Counted from the first letter of the stretch, positions 1 through 12,480 are shown. The stretch is DNA of 64,000 nt from Photorhabdus akhurstii (GCF_018448925.1 NZ_RCWE01000002.1:62001-126000); one strand, 5' to 3'. Notes: generated from the sequence alone by a model not told the origin. A program made the numbers and translations.

Positions 1-82
1 ATCATATGGTTGCTTATTAATCTTATGCTGTGAGCACTTTCCCATAATTAACTTTCTGGTATAAATTAATGTAACGGTTTTA

Positions 83-757
83 TTAAATGGTTGTTTTTTC
101 CTCGGCAGTAACGCCACCAAAATCATTAATTGCTTTCCAATTTACCTGCTTTATGTTCTTTGCCGGCAGAGGCCAGCTTAGTTGGCTAAAGGGTTTAATC
201 ATGCCCGCAGGTTTTATTTCATGTTGATCTACTTTAAGGTAAGAGAATGAAATGAAGTAAGGGGTAGGATTTTCTGCGATCAATGAGTTGTTTTCCGTAC
301 GGAATTTGAGTTCTTTGTATGCGGTACTTGACTTTTCTGCCAAATTTACAGGGCGGTAAAACAATTTAAACTTTGACTTAACTGTTATTTGTAATTGATT
401 CTGATCTGATTTTACAGAAGTAGGAATAGACTTTACATTTAACCAAAAAAGCGATTCCCGATCTTGAGGCAGATTACTTGCTGTTTTTACAATACGCAGG
501 ATATTTTCATGGCCTGCTGCGAGTTTAAAGATGGGGGGAGTAACGATAAAAGGGGTCTTCATATTATCATTTTCATCTTGGACCCAAGATTGAATCAGGT
601 AAGGGGCATCTTTTTCTGGGTTATTTATCGAAATAGACGCTTCTTTTTTGTCACTCATGTAAATAACACGGGTTCCACCAATGACGACACCGGCGATAGC
701 GAAATTTACACTGATAATATATAGAAAAATTATTGTGAATAGGCGTTGATACTGCAC
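83..757 (-). CDS. Periplasmic fimbrial chaperone (PapD/FimC family)
   Basis: This 224-residue protein is a chaperone of the chaperone-usher pathway. It would bind pilus subunits in the periplasm and hand them to the outer-membrane usher. A signal peptide of about 22 residues precedes the mature start, and the early part reads GGTRVIYMSDKKEASISINN, the typical first strand of a PapD-like immunoglobulin domain. The positions FWLNVKSIP and KLFYRP are hallmarks of the family. The gene lies 114 bases downstream of a fimbrial subunit on the same strand, so the two probably share an operon. The usher is expected to the left, outside the window. The family is clear; which fimbria it serves is not. 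Confidence 0.9.
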   Translation of the reverse strand: MQYQRLFTIIFLYIISVNFAIAGVVIGGTRVIYMSDKKEASISINNPEKDAPYLIQSWVQDENDNMKTPFIVTPPIFKLAAGHENILRIVKTASNLPQDRESLFWLNVKSIPTSVKSDQNQLQITVKSKFKLFYRPVNLAEKSSTAYKELKFRTENNSLIAENPTPYFISFSYLKVDQHEIKPAGMIKPFSQLSWPLPAKNIKQVNWKAINDFGGVTAEEKTTI

Positions 758-871
758 GGTAATATCTCCGTTTTATCGTGTTTTTATGCGTTATTTTGTG
801 GGCATCCATGCCCTGTACTGCTTTATTAGAAGCAAAACGTGAATGAAGTTCTGTTCCAAATTTAGCCTGTC

Positions 872-1402
872 TTAGTTATAAACAATCGTAAAATTGGCGA
901 CTGCATCACCGGAGCCTGGGCTAATGGTTTGAGCTGTAGCAACATATTTTGCAATGAACTTCAGTTCTGCTGTTTTTTGATCAGTAAAAGATTGAGATTT
1001 GGAAGCTTTTGCCAAAGGAATCAGCGTTGAGTTATCTTCTTCATAGATACCAATAGCAACACCATCGGCGACTGCCTGGCCTTTATCATTGGATAAGGCC
1101 AGAAGATTGTTATTTCTACTGTCTATTTGCCCGTCAAATTTAACTTGTGCATGAGTATATTCTGGTGGGCAGTCACTCATTTTAATGCTAAAGGGTGTTG
1201 TTGATGCGGTACTATCTACACCACTAAATGCATTTGAGCCAATTGTTCCCATGTTTACGTTTTGATTTGCAGAGTCAGTATCGATTTTACAGGCATTTGC
1301 GATGATATTACCTGTAAAGTTGATTTTTCCGTCGGCTGCATTTGCTACAGAAATAAATACAGAAGATGCAAGTAAGGATGAAATAATCAGTTTAGCTTTC
1401 AT
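872..1402 (-). CDS. Major fimbrial subunit (type 1 fimbrial protein family)
   Basis: This 176-residue protein is a pilin-like structural subunit. It has a signal peptide ending near ANA/ADG (about residue 22), a cysteine pair (NACKID near residue 38 and SDCPPE near residue 93) expected to form the subunit disulphide, and a C-terminal strand ending in FTIVYN with the penultimate aromatic that subunits use for donor-strand exchange. It is the promoter-proximal gene of a minus-strand fimbrial operon followed by the chaperone. A CRP-type palindrome lies about 345 bases upstream. No invertible element could be recognised in the upstream region. Confidence 0.9.
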   Translation of the reverse strand: MKAKLIISSLLASSVFISVANAADGKINFTGNIIANACKIDTDSANQNVNMGTIGSNAFSGVDSTASTTPFSIKMSDCPPEYTHAQVKFDGQIDSRNNNLLALSNDKGQAVADGVAIGIYEEDNSTLIPLAKASKSQSFTDQKTAELKFIAKYVATAQTISPGSGDAVANFTIVYN

Positions 1403-1995
1403 TTTAAATAGATCCTAACCCTGCCGAGCATGGCGTCAGGGAAATAGAAATACTGATTTAATGGGAACTGTATAAACATCAATACAGCGTGTAAATATTT
1501 ATGACTTTTGCCCAATGACAACGACGATAACTCAAACTGTGTCTTTTTTGGGATAAAGCCGGGTGATCATAGCGATTAATTAGGAAAAATCCAAAGAATG
1601 ACTGGATAATGTGTTGTATTTAAGATTTTTATCTGTTTTTGTTTCTTAAACAGGATTATTTTTTAATATTAATGTGATTTATTGTAAGTAATAAATCATT
1701 ATGCTAATTAATGAGAATATCTTTTAGTTAATAATTGGTTATAAAATTAATTGTGATATAAATCACAATTAATTTATCACGCTTAAGAATTTATTTTTTT
1801 GTTCTATTATTTTGATGTTATTACCTCTTGATGTCATTTTCTCTTTGAGCATGTTTATTCTGATAGAGATAAGTAATCTGGAAAAAATTACTCTATAGTT
1901 TTCTCATATGATCTTTCTATTTTATTGTTTGTGGTAATACCTATTTCAGTTTAGGTATAAATCCTCAACGCAATTAACACTGTAAGGAAGGAAAA
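1403..1995. other. AT-rich divergent intergenic region
   Basis: This stretch of 593 bases separates the leftward fimbrial operon from the rightward alpha/beta hydrolase. No coding potential is visible. The one clear signal is the CRP-type palindrome at 1744-1775, listed separately. Promoters for both genes are expected here, but no single -10/-35 pair stands out from the AT-rich background. Confidence 0.6.
1744..1775. promoter_or_regulatory. CRP-binding-site-like perfect palindrome
   Basis: A 14-base arm (1744-1757) is repeated exactly in reverse complement at 1762-1775, with a 4-base centre. Its core is TGTGATATAAATCACA (1752-1767), which matches the CRP consensus TGTGA-N6-TCACA with no mismatch. 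Because it sits between the fimbrial operon and the hydrolase it could act on either. cAMP-CRP control of fimbrial operons is well known, so fimbrial regulation is the first guess. Confidence 0.72.
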
Positions 1996-2838
1996 ATGAA
2001 ACAGTTCGTCTTTGTATTGGGCCTTTTGTCCATTGTTCTTGCAGTCGCGCGTCCTGCTTCGGCTATGCAAGTAGAGCGAAAAATCGCCACAAATGGTGTG
2101 GCATCGATCGAATATTCGGTACGTGGAGAGGGGCCATTGCTCATGATTCTTGCTTCAACTGGGCGAGGAACGGCGGAGTTCGCGCCACTCGCGGATCGGC
2201 TGGCGATGCGTGGCTATCGCGTTGCCTTGCCGGAACCACGCGGAATCTCAAGGTCAACCGGTCCGATGGAAAACGTGACCTTCCACGACTTTGCTGATGA
2301 TTTTGCGGCCGTGGTTGCGGCGGAAGGAGGTAAGGCAATCATAGTAGGGCACGCTTATGGCCACTGGATCGCTAAAACGATTGCCGCGGATTATCCTAAG
2401 ATGACGCGTGGCATAGTACTTTTGGCAGGGGCAGCGAAATCTTGGCCCTCGGAGCTCTCGGATGCGATCACGGTGATTAGTAATCCGACATCCACTCGTG
2501 AAGAGCGGCTGGCGAAACTTAGACTTGCCTTCTTCGCGGAAGGCAATGACCCGACGTCTTGGCTTGAGGGCTGGCATGCTGATGTCATAAAAAGTCAGTC
2601 CTCGGCGCGTAAGCTGACCAATCGCAAGGATTGGTGGGCGGGCGGGACGGCGCCGATCCTCGATTTGCAGGCGAGTTCCGATCCATTTAGACCTGAAACG
2701 TCTCGGATGGAAGCGAAAAACGAGTTCGGGAACCGCGTTACTGTCTCAGTGATTGAAGGGGCCAGCCATGCACTACCTGCGGAGAAGCCGCTTGAAGCAG
2801 CTGATGCAATTGCAGATTGGGCCGACAAACTGAAATAA
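1996..2838 (+). CDS. Exported alpha/beta hydrolase with nucleophile Ser replaced by Ala
   Basis: This 280-residue alpha/beta-hydrolase-fold protein has a signal peptide of about 23 residues ending in ASA/MQ. The ATG follows a strong AAGGAAGG site. The nucleophile elbow reads VGHAYGHW where the family usually has GxSxG, so alanine (codon GCT) sits in the serine position. The late histidine is present in EGASHALPAEKP. Oxyanion-side text (LILAST-like, near residue 50) is kept. The DNA is clearly richer in G+C than its AT-rich flanks and uses many GCG, GCC and CGC codons, which suggests recent transfer. Either it uses unusual chemistry, binds ligands without catalysis, or is inactive. The substrate is unknown. 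Confidence 0.8.
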   Translation: MKQFVFVLGLLSIVLAVARPASAMQVERKIATNGVASIEYSVRGEGPLLMILASTGRGTAEFAPLADRLAMRGYRVALPEPRGISRSTGPMENVTFHDFADDFAAVVAAEGGKAIIVGHAYGHWIAKTIAADYPKMTRGIVLLAGAAKSWPSELSDAITVISNPTSTREERLAKLRLAFFAEGNDPTSWLEGWHADVIKSQSSARKLTNRKDWWAGGTAPILDLQASSDPFRPETSRMEAKNEFGNRVTVSVIEGASHALPAEKPLEAADAIADWADKLK

Positions 2839-2840
2839 TT

Positions 2841-2862
2841 TAAGGACAATATCTGGTCCTTA
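2841..2862 (+). terminator. Stem-loop after the alpha/beta hydrolase
   Basis: A 7-bp stem (TAAGGAC at 2841-2847 with GTCCTTA at 2856-2862) starts two bases after the stop codon of the hydrolase gene. There is no clear T-run after it, so termination is possible but not strongly supported. Confidence 0.4.
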
Positions 2863-3214
2863 TCAGGGCATTCGTACCGAATTTGTTGCGGTGTGAATGC
2901 CCCAATCAGGGATGATGCCAATAGGCAAAATAGACATCCTGCCTCAAGTTTTACACCTTATGCCGGTGATGAGCTGGAATACTCCACCAACATCGGTGCT
3001 TTGAAAATCATCTTGGCTTTGTTCTTCGACACCTTGTGTCGACAAAATTGATTAAAAAACCATACCAATCAAGTTGTATTAACAATATTAGTTACAACAT
3101 ACTTTTAAACACAACACCAACAGAAATATGAAAGAACAACAAAAAACCAGACAAACTGCTATATGAAAATCCAGAAAGCCATCACAGGAAAGTAATGGCC
3201 TGAATCTGACGAGA
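2863..3214. other. Convergent intergenic region, no gene seen
   Basis: About 350 bases lie between the rightward hydrolase and the leftward transporter. The first part (2890-3050) has a composition closer to coding DNA than the rest and may be a gene remnant, but no frame is open for long and no family could be recognised. Confidence 0.4.
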
Positions 3215-4606
3215 CTACTTGAGCAGTAATCCAGTGGCAGGGATTGCTGTTATCAGCAATACGGCAATAGTGAGCTTTTCAGCCAGATGTAAGCTGTTTT
3301 TCTGCGGGTTTTGATGGCGTACATACAGAAAAACTATAAGACCTGGTGCATAGAGAACAACAGACAATAACAAATTCATTAAACCGGATGCATAAAGTAG
3401 CCATATGCCATAAATACAGGCTCCGACAGCAATGAGTAATAGTCCTTTATTGCTACGATCAAAAGCGACTTTTAAAAGAAATGCTCCCACCAGGAAATAG
3501 GGCACTAAAATCATCTCTGATGCAATTGCCAGTAATGAATTGTAATTGCTTCCACTTAACCAGATCAAAACGAGAGAGAATTGTACCGCGCCATTAGTGA
3601 ACCACAATGAAGATGACGGTGCATTATTGCGGTTTTGCTGGCTAAATACTTTTGGAAAAGAGCCGTGTTGGGAAGCGATAAATGGCACTTCTGCCGCCAT
3701 GATCGTCCAACTCAGATAAGCACCACAGACGGAGATAATCAATCCAGCGGCAATAATGATTTCGCCTGCGGAACCAACGAGTCCCACCATCAGGTTTGCC
3801 ATTGATGGGTTGCGTATTTCTGCTAACTCAGATCGTGGTACTAATCCAAGGGAGAGTAGGGTGACCAAGATATATATTGCTAATGCTGCAACGACAGCCA
3901 GCATGGTTGCAATACCCACGTCTGTCCGTTTTTTCGCCCTGGCTGAAACGACAACAGCACCTTCAATACCAATAAAGACCCAAAGAGTAATCAACATGGT
4001 GTCTTTTACTTGTTGCCAGACAGGAACGCCTAGATCAATGCCTTTAAAGTCGAGGTTAAAGATATCCATTTTGAAGGCTATGGCGGCAAGTATGATAAAA
4101 GCACCTAAAGGCAGCAATTTTGCCATTGTCGCCAATTTGTTGATTCCGGCTGCGGTTTGAACGCCGCGGAGTACCAACCAATGGACGAACCAGAGTAGGA
4201 TAGATTCTCCCAATAGGGACTGCCAAGTATTGCCATCACCAAAGATGACGATGCCCTCTTTGTCAGTAAAGAAACTTAGGGCGGCAAAAACGATAACCAG
4301 ATAAGAAACATTGGCAACGACTGCGCATAACCAATATCCCCAGGCAGAACAGAAGCCTATTAGTTCACCGAAGCCCTCTTTGGCATAAGTGAAAATCCCT
4401 CCATCAAGATCCGGACGAAGACGAGAGAGTAATAACAGTGCGGTAGCCAGGAACAGGATGCCGACACCTGTTATTCCCCAACCAATCATTAACGCTGCCG
4501 GGCTGGCGATTTCAGCCATATTCTGCGGTAAGCTGAAAACACCAGCACCAACCATAGAGCTGAGTACCAGAGCAGTAAGAGCTGTGAGACCTAGTTTCTT
4601 TTCCAA
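3215..4606 (-). CDS. APC-family basic amino acid/polyamine antiporter (ArcD-like)
   Basis: This 463-residue protein has about 12 to 13 hydrophobic segments and is an inner-membrane amino acid transporter. The opening LTALVLSSMVGAGVFSLPQN carries the GxG substrate-binding turn of TM1 in the APC superfamily, and the sequence as a whole resembles arginine:ornithine antiporters and their relatives. The start codon is TTG at 4606, with AGGA eight bases upstream; no better ATG is available. No arginine deiminase genes lie next to it, so the substrate pair cannot be fixed. It could serve arginine, lysine or another basic amino acid. Confidence 0.8.
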   Translation of the reverse strand: MEKKLGLTALTALVLSSMVGAGVFSLPQNMAEIASPAALMIGWGITGVGILFLATALLLLSRLRPDLDGGIFTYAKEGFGELIGFCSAWGYWLCAVVANVSYLVIVFAALSFFTDKEGIVIFGDGNTWQSLLGESILLWFVHWLVLRGVQTAAGINKLATMAKLLPLGAFIILAAIAFKMDIFNLDFKGIDLGVPVWQQVKDTMLITLWVFIGIEGAVVVSARAKKRTDVGIATMLAVVAALAIYILVTLLSLGLVPRSELAEIRNPSMANLMVGLVGSAGEIIIAAGLIISVCGAYLSWTIMAAEVPFIASQHGSFPKVFSQQNRNNAPSSSLWFTNGAVQFSLVLIWLSGSNYNSLLAIASEMILVPYFLVGAFLLKVAFDRSNKGLLLIAVGACIYGIWLLYASGLMNLLLSVVLYAPGLIVFLYVRHQNPQKNSLHLAEKLTIAVLLITAIPATGLLLK

Positions 4607-5550
4607 AGATATGTTCCTAATGTGACATAAACTGCATTATTAGCCAGTTCATTACCCGATCATAAAGATGAGCTGGGTATCTGGTTTTCGTTGCTTCCAA
4701 GCTGTATAGAACGGAAAGATAGACAGATTGAACCTAGAAATAGAGGGGGATTCTACGAAGGGTATGAGCTGGATGCAATGGTTTTCTATGCAAATAACTA
4801 TAAAATTTATGCATTGTTTGATGGTGAGTTTGGTGATGATTAAGTGTAGTGAGATGCAATTTATTTTTATAAGCTTATATGAGTTATTTTTATAATGCTG
4901 TTTGTCGTATTGAGGTAAATAGGTGATAAATATGAAGTACTATGGTGTTATTACTAATTAAGTAATTTTTATTTTAATTTTTTCGATCGATCTCAAAATT
5001 TAATAAAATGATTGTGGAAAATTTCATCTCTAATTTTTATTTTGTCATGCAATATTATTGCTAAGTAATAATCATCTTTTGTTTTCATGTCAATTTGTTA
5101 AATTAATCTATTGAGTATGTAATTTCATAATGTTATAAATATTTCATTAAATTAAAACATTTAGAGTGTTTTTTAATTTATTGATTTAATTTAAGTATTT
5201 ATTGAAATTTAATTGATTTTGTTAATTTTATATTCAGGTTAATATATTTTTCATTGACTTTTCTATCAGTAACTAATTAAATTTCCACAATGTGATATAA
5301 AACTAATCTTATATAAAAATAAAAAAATCATGTTGACAACGACTGCTTTGATTTATATTGTTTGTGAAAATATTACTCTGCCATTTATTAACTTGTTTTT
5401 CTTGTATATGTTTTTAATTTTCAGGAATGATTATATGTACATATGCCAAAAAATATTCTCAGATGGTTAGAGGACAGCTGTCATTCAAATTCTTATCTTT
5501 TAGGTGCCTATGAATGGCTCAGTATTAAATATTCATAAAGGTTAGAACAT
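4607..5550. other. Long AT-rich divergent region upstream of stlCDE
   Basis: These 944 bases between the transporter and stlC are extremely AT-rich, of the kind that is often bound by H-NS in enterobacteria (inference). Only trivial open frames occur, for example a 31-codon frame starting at 5443 without a convincing ribosome binding site. The promoter for the stlCDE genes must lie here, but no well-defined hexamer pair could be chosen. Confidence 0.55.
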
Positions 5551-6498
5551 ATGAAACGTGTTCTTGTAGTGTCATATTCCCAAAGTGGTCAATTGATCGA
5601 GGTGGTAAAAAGTTTAATCTCACCCCTGCAAGAGTCTGATGAGATATACATCCGTGAAGTTGTTCTGAAACCGATTCCAGAATTTGCGTTTCCCTGGAAA
5701 TTTTCCAAATTTGTTGATGTTTTCCCAGAAACAGTGCAGTTGCATCCGCCTGAGCTAGCGCCTTTGAATCTGGAAGACGAAGAACCTTTTGATTTAGTCA
5801 TATTAGGCTACCAGGTTTGGTATTTATCGCCGGCTCCTCCGATAACAGCATTTCTTAAGAGTAAAGAAGGAAAGCGTGTACTTAATGGCCGACCGGTGGT
5901 GACAGTTATTGCTTGCCGAAACATGTGGTTGATAGCTCAGGAAACTGTCAAAAAATTGTTGCATGAAAGTGGAGCGTATTTGCGCGATAACGTGGTTTTT
6001 GTTGATAAAGCAAACTTTTTTGCAACAGTATTCACAACCCCAATATGGCTAATGACAGGAAAAAGACAGCCATTTCCTAGCTTACCGCGGGCGGGCGTAT
6101 CGGAGGAAGATGTTAAAGATGCTCCACGTTTTGGTGATGCATTATTGGCAGCGCTCAAAACGGATAAAGAGAAAGTTGATGCTCCAATGTTGAAAGGTAT
6201 GGGTGCGGCGGTTGTCGACCAAGCTTTTATTTTTGGTGAACGTGCGGCGCATCGAGGGTTTAGATTTTGGTCCGGGCTGATTTGCCGTGTAGGCAAACGA
6301 GGGATATGGGTAAGACGCTCTTTATTAGCGTTGTTTGTAACCTATTTGATATTGATGGTACTAGTTGTTTTTCCTATTTCAGTGGTTGTGCGCCGTTTGC
6401 TTGCCCCATTACTAAAAGAACGTCTTAATGAATTACAGAAATACTATGAACAACCTTCAGGTTCTGCCCGCTATGATGATAAGGAGATAAATAAGTAA
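5551..6498 (+). CDS. stlC: StlC, aromatase-type flavodoxin-fold enzyme of stilbene synthesis (DarA family)
   Basis: This 315-residue protein begins with VLVVSYSQSGQL, the phosphate-binding loop of flavodoxin-like NAD(P)H-dependent oxidoreductases. It matches the DarA-type partner of dialkylresorcinol and stilbene clusters. In the known pathway this enzyme aromatises the cyclohexanedione intermediate formed by the ketosynthase/cyclase StlD. Near the C-terminus (about residues 268-290) is a hydrophobic segment, SLLALFVTYLILMVLVVFPI, that could anchor it to the membrane. It sits directly before stlD (the stop and next ATG are adjacent) and stlE, so the set is translated together. The assignment rests on gene order and family resemblance as remembered. 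Confidence 0.85.
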   Translation: MKRVLVVSYSQSGQLIEVVKSLISPLQESDEIYIREVVLKPIPEFAFPWKFSKFVDVFPETVQLHPPELAPLNLEDEEPFDLVILGYQVWYLSPAPPITAFLKSKEGKRVLNGRPVVTVIACRNMWLIAQETVKKLLHESGAYLRDNVVFVDKANFFATVFTTPIWLMTGKRQPFPSLPRAGVSEEDVKDAPRFGDALLAALKTDKEKVDAPMLKGMGAAVVDQAFIFGERAAHRGFRFWSGLICRVGKRGIWVRRSLLALFVTYLILMVLVVFPISVVVRRLLAPLLKERLNELQKYYEQPSGSARYDDKEINK

Positions 6499-7647
<1,149 letters not shown>

Positions 7648-7675
7648 ATATTTAATCTTAGTGTTAATGAAGAAT

Positions 7676-7696
7676 GGGGAAACAACCTGTTTCCCC
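7676..7696 (+). other. Hairpin between stlD and stlE
   Basis: GGGGAAAC (7676-7683) pairs perfectly with GTTTCCCC (7689-7696) around a 5-base loop. No T-run follows, so it is not a standard terminator. It may protect or process the mRNA, giving the acyl carrier protein gene a different yield from stlC and stlD. Confidence 0.65.
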
Positions 7697-7726
7697 TCGT
7701 AATGGGTACATCTAGGAAAATACAGC

Positions 7727-7969
7727 GTGGAAAATTTAGAGAATCGTGTCAAAAGTGTTGTTGCAGAACAACTTGGAATACCTGAAACCCAGATTCTTAA
7801 TACACAAACATTCGAGGAATTAGGTGCCGACTCGTTAGATAATGTTGAATTGATTATGGCTCTGGAAGAGCACTTCGGAATAACTATTGATGATGAAGAA
7901 GCGGAAAAAATAGTGACGATACAGAACGCGATTGATTGTATCGATTCGAAGTTGGAATCCGCTAACTAA
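7727..7969 (+). CDS. stlE: StlE, acyl carrier protein of the stilbene pathway
   Basis: This 80-residue acidic protein is a standard acyl carrier protein. The phosphopantetheine site is Ser36 in [14 protein letters not shown], and helices I to IV are all recognisable. The start is GTG at 7727 with AGGAAA upstream; no ATG is suitable. It is the third gene of the set and is followed by a strong bidirectional terminator. It probably carries the branched beta-ketoacyl or elongated chain used by StlD. The housekeeping ACP would be encoded elsewhere, so this one is dedicated to the pathway by context. Confidence 0.88.
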   Translation: MENLENRVKSVVAEQLGIPETQILNTQTFEELGADSLDNVELIMALEEHFGITIDDEEAEKIVTIQNAIDCIDSKLESAN

Positions 7970-8004
7970 TTTGAAGAACTTTATTATCTTTATGAATAAA
8001 AAAA

Positions 8005-8035
8005 GCACATATGATTATCATGTGTGCCTTTTTTT
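8005..8035. terminator. Bidirectional terminator between stlE and ydgH
   Basis: A 10-bp stem (8005-8014 with 8018-8027, one G-U pair) is followed by a T7 run on the plus strand and preceded by an A7 run, which acts as a T-run on the minus strand. It can therefore end both the stlCDE transcript and the leftward ydgH transcript. Confidence 0.85.
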
Positions 8036-8053
8036 GTTTTTGGTTCAATAGGG

Positions 8054-9007
8054 TTATTTGAACAGATCTGCGCTGATCGTGGAGGTTCCACCACTGGATT
8101 GCCATTCACGGGTAATATGATAGTACTTAGCGCCTTTAGCCGCGGCGCGTTTAGCGACTTCATAGGAAACATCAGGCATGCTGTTGTAATAGCCTGAAAA
8201 GGTGATGGAATCAAAAGATACCATCTGAGCCGCGCTGATTTTATTTAATTCTTGGATTTTCGTACCGTTAGGAAGGGTGACAGTGTAACGCTCACCTTTA
8301 GAATACTGGGTTTCAAAGAAGCGACCAACAGAATTACTGGTTGAAGTTGAAGAGGCTAAACCAGGAATTTCTACTTTCTTAGCCGATTCGCCACCAGCAG
8401 CCAATGCAGTGCGTCCAGAATCGGAATCTGCCGGGATAACCGCTTCATCAGCCTGAATTTGGCGTTTTGGCGCATCATCTTTATAAACATAAGCGGTAAC
8501 CGTCTGATTACCGCCATCATTGATTGAAACCTGACGAACAATAAAGAAAGCCGCTGCGCCTTTTTTCTTGGCTTCTTTTGCAATGGTTTCCTTCAAATCA
8601 GGTTCAGTGTCATAAAAGCCGCTAATAGTGACCGTATCGAATGGCTCCAGCGTTACAGCTTCTGTTTTGGGTAATTCTTTGATGCCGCGAAACTCACGAT
8701 ATTTAGGTGAATTATCAATTTTCTCTGCATCTTTGTGATACAGATCAGCTACGACGCGCAGATTGCCACTATTATTCAGATCGTCAAGGCTTTGGATATA
8801 AAATCCATCTGCACCCATTTTGTCTGCACGACGAGAAACCGCATCGGCAGCTTCATAAATAGCATTAAAAGGGCCTGTAACCGTAATACGTTTAAACGGT
8901 TTCAGCTCCGCTGCTTTCTCCGGGGACAACTCCTGAGCTGCTTGAGCAGTGGTAATACCCGTTAATGAGAATACCGCTGCTGCAATCATCGTTGTTTTCA
9001 GCTTCAT
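8054..9007 (-). CDS. ydgH: YdgH, periplasmic protein with three DUF1471 repeats
   Basis: This 317-residue exported protein has a signal peptide ending near AQA. It carries three copies of the DUF1471 (BhsA/McbA/YdgH) fold, recognisable as the repeated lines FKRITVTGPF, FDTVTISGFY and FDSITFSGYY, each followed by a helix and a GADGF/GAAAF/GAKYY strand. The start at 9007 is chosen because GGAAGG lies just upstream; an in-frame codon 24 bases earlier lacks such a site. As in E. coli it is divergent from pntAB. Small single-domain relatives respond to stress and affect biofilms; the role of the triple form is little known. Confidence 0.88.
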   Translation of the reverse strand: MKLKTTMIAAAVFSLTGITTAQAAQELSPEKAAELKPFKRITVTGPFNAIYEAADAVSRRADKMGADGFYIQSLDDLNNSGNLRVVADLYHKDAEKIDNSPKYREFRGIKELPKTEAVTLEPFDTVTISGFYDTEPDLKETIAKEAKKKGAAAFFIVRQVSINDGGNQTVTAYVYKDDAPKRQIQADEAVIPADSDSGRTALAAGGESAKKVEIPGLASSTSTSNSVGRFFETQYSKGERYTVTLPNGTKIQELNKISAAQMVSFDSITFSGYYNSMPDVSYEVAKRAAAKGAKYYHITREWQSSGGTSTISADLFK

Positions 9008-10954
<1,947 letters not shown>

Positions 10955-10964
10955 GGGGTAACTA

Positions 10965-12353
10965 ATGTCGAGTGGAGTCGTTACAGCAGCATATATTGTT
11001 GCCGCCGTTTTATTTATTTTCAGCCTGGCAGGGTTATCTCGTCATGAGAGTTCTAAACGCGGAAATATTTTTGGTATCACCGGAATGGCAATCGCATTGA
11101 TTGCGACGATTTTCGGACCTGATACCGGAAGTGTTGTCTGGATTATTCTGGCGATGGTGATCGGTGCGGTTATTGGTATTCGTCTGGCAAATAAAGTTGA
11201 AATGACTGAAATGCCGGAATTGGTTGCTATTCTGCACAGTTTTGTTGGTTTGGCCGCCGTGCTGGTCGGTTTTAATAGCTTTATTGCTCACGATAGTTTT
11301 GCAGAACCCGTGATGGAGAATATCCATCTAACAGAAGTTTTCTTGGGGGTTTTCATTGGTGCGGTTACCTTCACCGGTTCCGTTGTGGCATTTGGTAAAT
11401 TATGTGGAAAAATTTCCTCTAAGCCGTTGATGTTGCCAAATCGTCATAAATTAAACCTTGCAGCGCTTGTGATCTCTTTTGTGCTGTTGATTACCTTTGT
11501 GAAAACGGAAAGTACGGGCCTGCAAGTGTTCACGTTATTGCTCATGACAGCAATCGCATTGGCGTTTGGTTGGCATTTGGTTGCTTCCATCGGTGGCGCG
11601 GATATGCCAGTGGTGGTTTCAATGCTGAACTCCTATTCAGGTTGGGCAGCAGCAGCAGCGGGTTTCATGTTGAGCAATGATTTGTTGATTGTAACGGGTG
11701 CACTGGTTGGTTCTTCGGGGGCGATTCTCTCATACATCATGTGTAAAGCGATGAACCGCTCTTTTATCAGTGTGATTGCTGGCGGGTTTGGTACTGATGG
11801 TTCTTCAACCGGTGACGAGCAGGAGATGGGCGAGTACCGCGAAACCACAGCGGAAGAAGTGGCTGAACTATTGAAAAACTCAACTTCTGTTATCATCACG
11901 CCGGGATACGGTATGGCGGTTGCTCAAGCGCAATATCCGGTACATGACATCACAGCCAAACTGCGGGAGAAGGGAGTCAACGTTCGCTTTGGTATTCATC
12001 CCGTTGCGGGGCGTTTGCCTGGGCATATGAACGTGCTGTTGGCAGAAGCAAAAGTGCCTTACGACGTTGTTTTGGAAATGGATGAAATCAATGATGATTT
12101 CTCTGATACCGATACTGTGTTGGTCATTGGCGCCAACGACACCGTTAACCCTGCGGCACAGGAAGATCCCAACAGCCCGATTGCGGGTATGCCCGTTCTG
12201 GAGGTTTGGAAAGCACAAAATGTTGTTGTGTTCAAACGTTCTATGAACACAGGTTACGCCGGTGTGCAAAATCCGTTGTTCTTTAAAGACAATAGCCAGA
12301 TGTTGTTCGGTGATGCGAAGGCGAGCGTAGAGGCAATCCTGCGTGCACTGTGA
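10965..12353 (+). CDS. pntB: NAD(P) transhydrogenase subunit beta
   Basis: This 462-residue protein is the beta subunit partner of PntA. The N-terminal half holds eight to nine membrane helices that form the proton channel. The C-terminal half is the NADP(H)-binding domain, with [16 protein letters not shown] and the conserved [14 protein letters not shown]. It follows pntA by 10 bases with a GGGGTAA-type site. A perfect 10-bp inverted repeat after the stop codon may end the operon. Confidence 0.98.
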   Translation: MSSGVVTAAYIVAAVLFIFSLAGLSRHESSKRGNIFGITGMAIALIATIFGPDTGSVVWIILAMVIGAVIGIRLANKVEMTEMPELVAILHSFVGLAAVLVGFNSFIAHDSFAEPVMENIHLTEVFLGVFIGAVTFTGSVVAFGKLCGKISSKPLMLPNRHKLNLAALVISFVLLITFVKTESTGLQVFTLLLMTAIALAFGWHLVASIGGADMPVVVSMLNSYSGWAAAAAGFMLSNDLLIVTGALVGSSGAILSYIMCKAMNRSFISVIAGGFGTDGSSTGDEQEMGEYRETTAEEVAELLKNSTSVIITPGYGMAVAQAQYPVHDITAKLREKGVNVRFGIHPVAGRLPGHMNVLLAEAKVPYDVVLEMDEINDDFSDTDTVLVIGANDTVNPAAQEDPNSPIAGMPVLEVWKAQNVVVFKRSMNTGYAGVQNPLFFKDNSQMLFGDAKASVEAILRAL

Positions 12354-12390
12354 TTTTCTATTGTTTTAACTTACAGCTATGATGGATTTA

Positions 12391-12425
12391 CTGTCTCTTA
12401 GTCAGATTTCTTGATTAAGAGACAG
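12391..12425 (+). terminator. Hairpin downstream of pntB
   Basis: CTGTCTCTTA (12391-12400) pairs perfectly with TAAGAGACAG (12416-12425) around a 15-base loop. There is no strong T-run after it, so it may be a weak or Rho-assisted end, or an mRNA-stabilising stem. Confidence 0.5.
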
Positions 12426-12480
12426 AAATTACATTCGTTGTTTTACTTTATTTGCGATTCACCAGTTATTAATGCTTAAG

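Noticed and set aside
2890-3050. Possible gene remnant after the alpha/beta hydrolase
   Set aside because: Frames are short and no family could be recognised, so only a note in the intergenic entry is justified.
5443-5538. 31-codon frame just before stlC
   Set aside because: No suitable ribosome binding site and no known family; it could be chance in the AT-rich leader.
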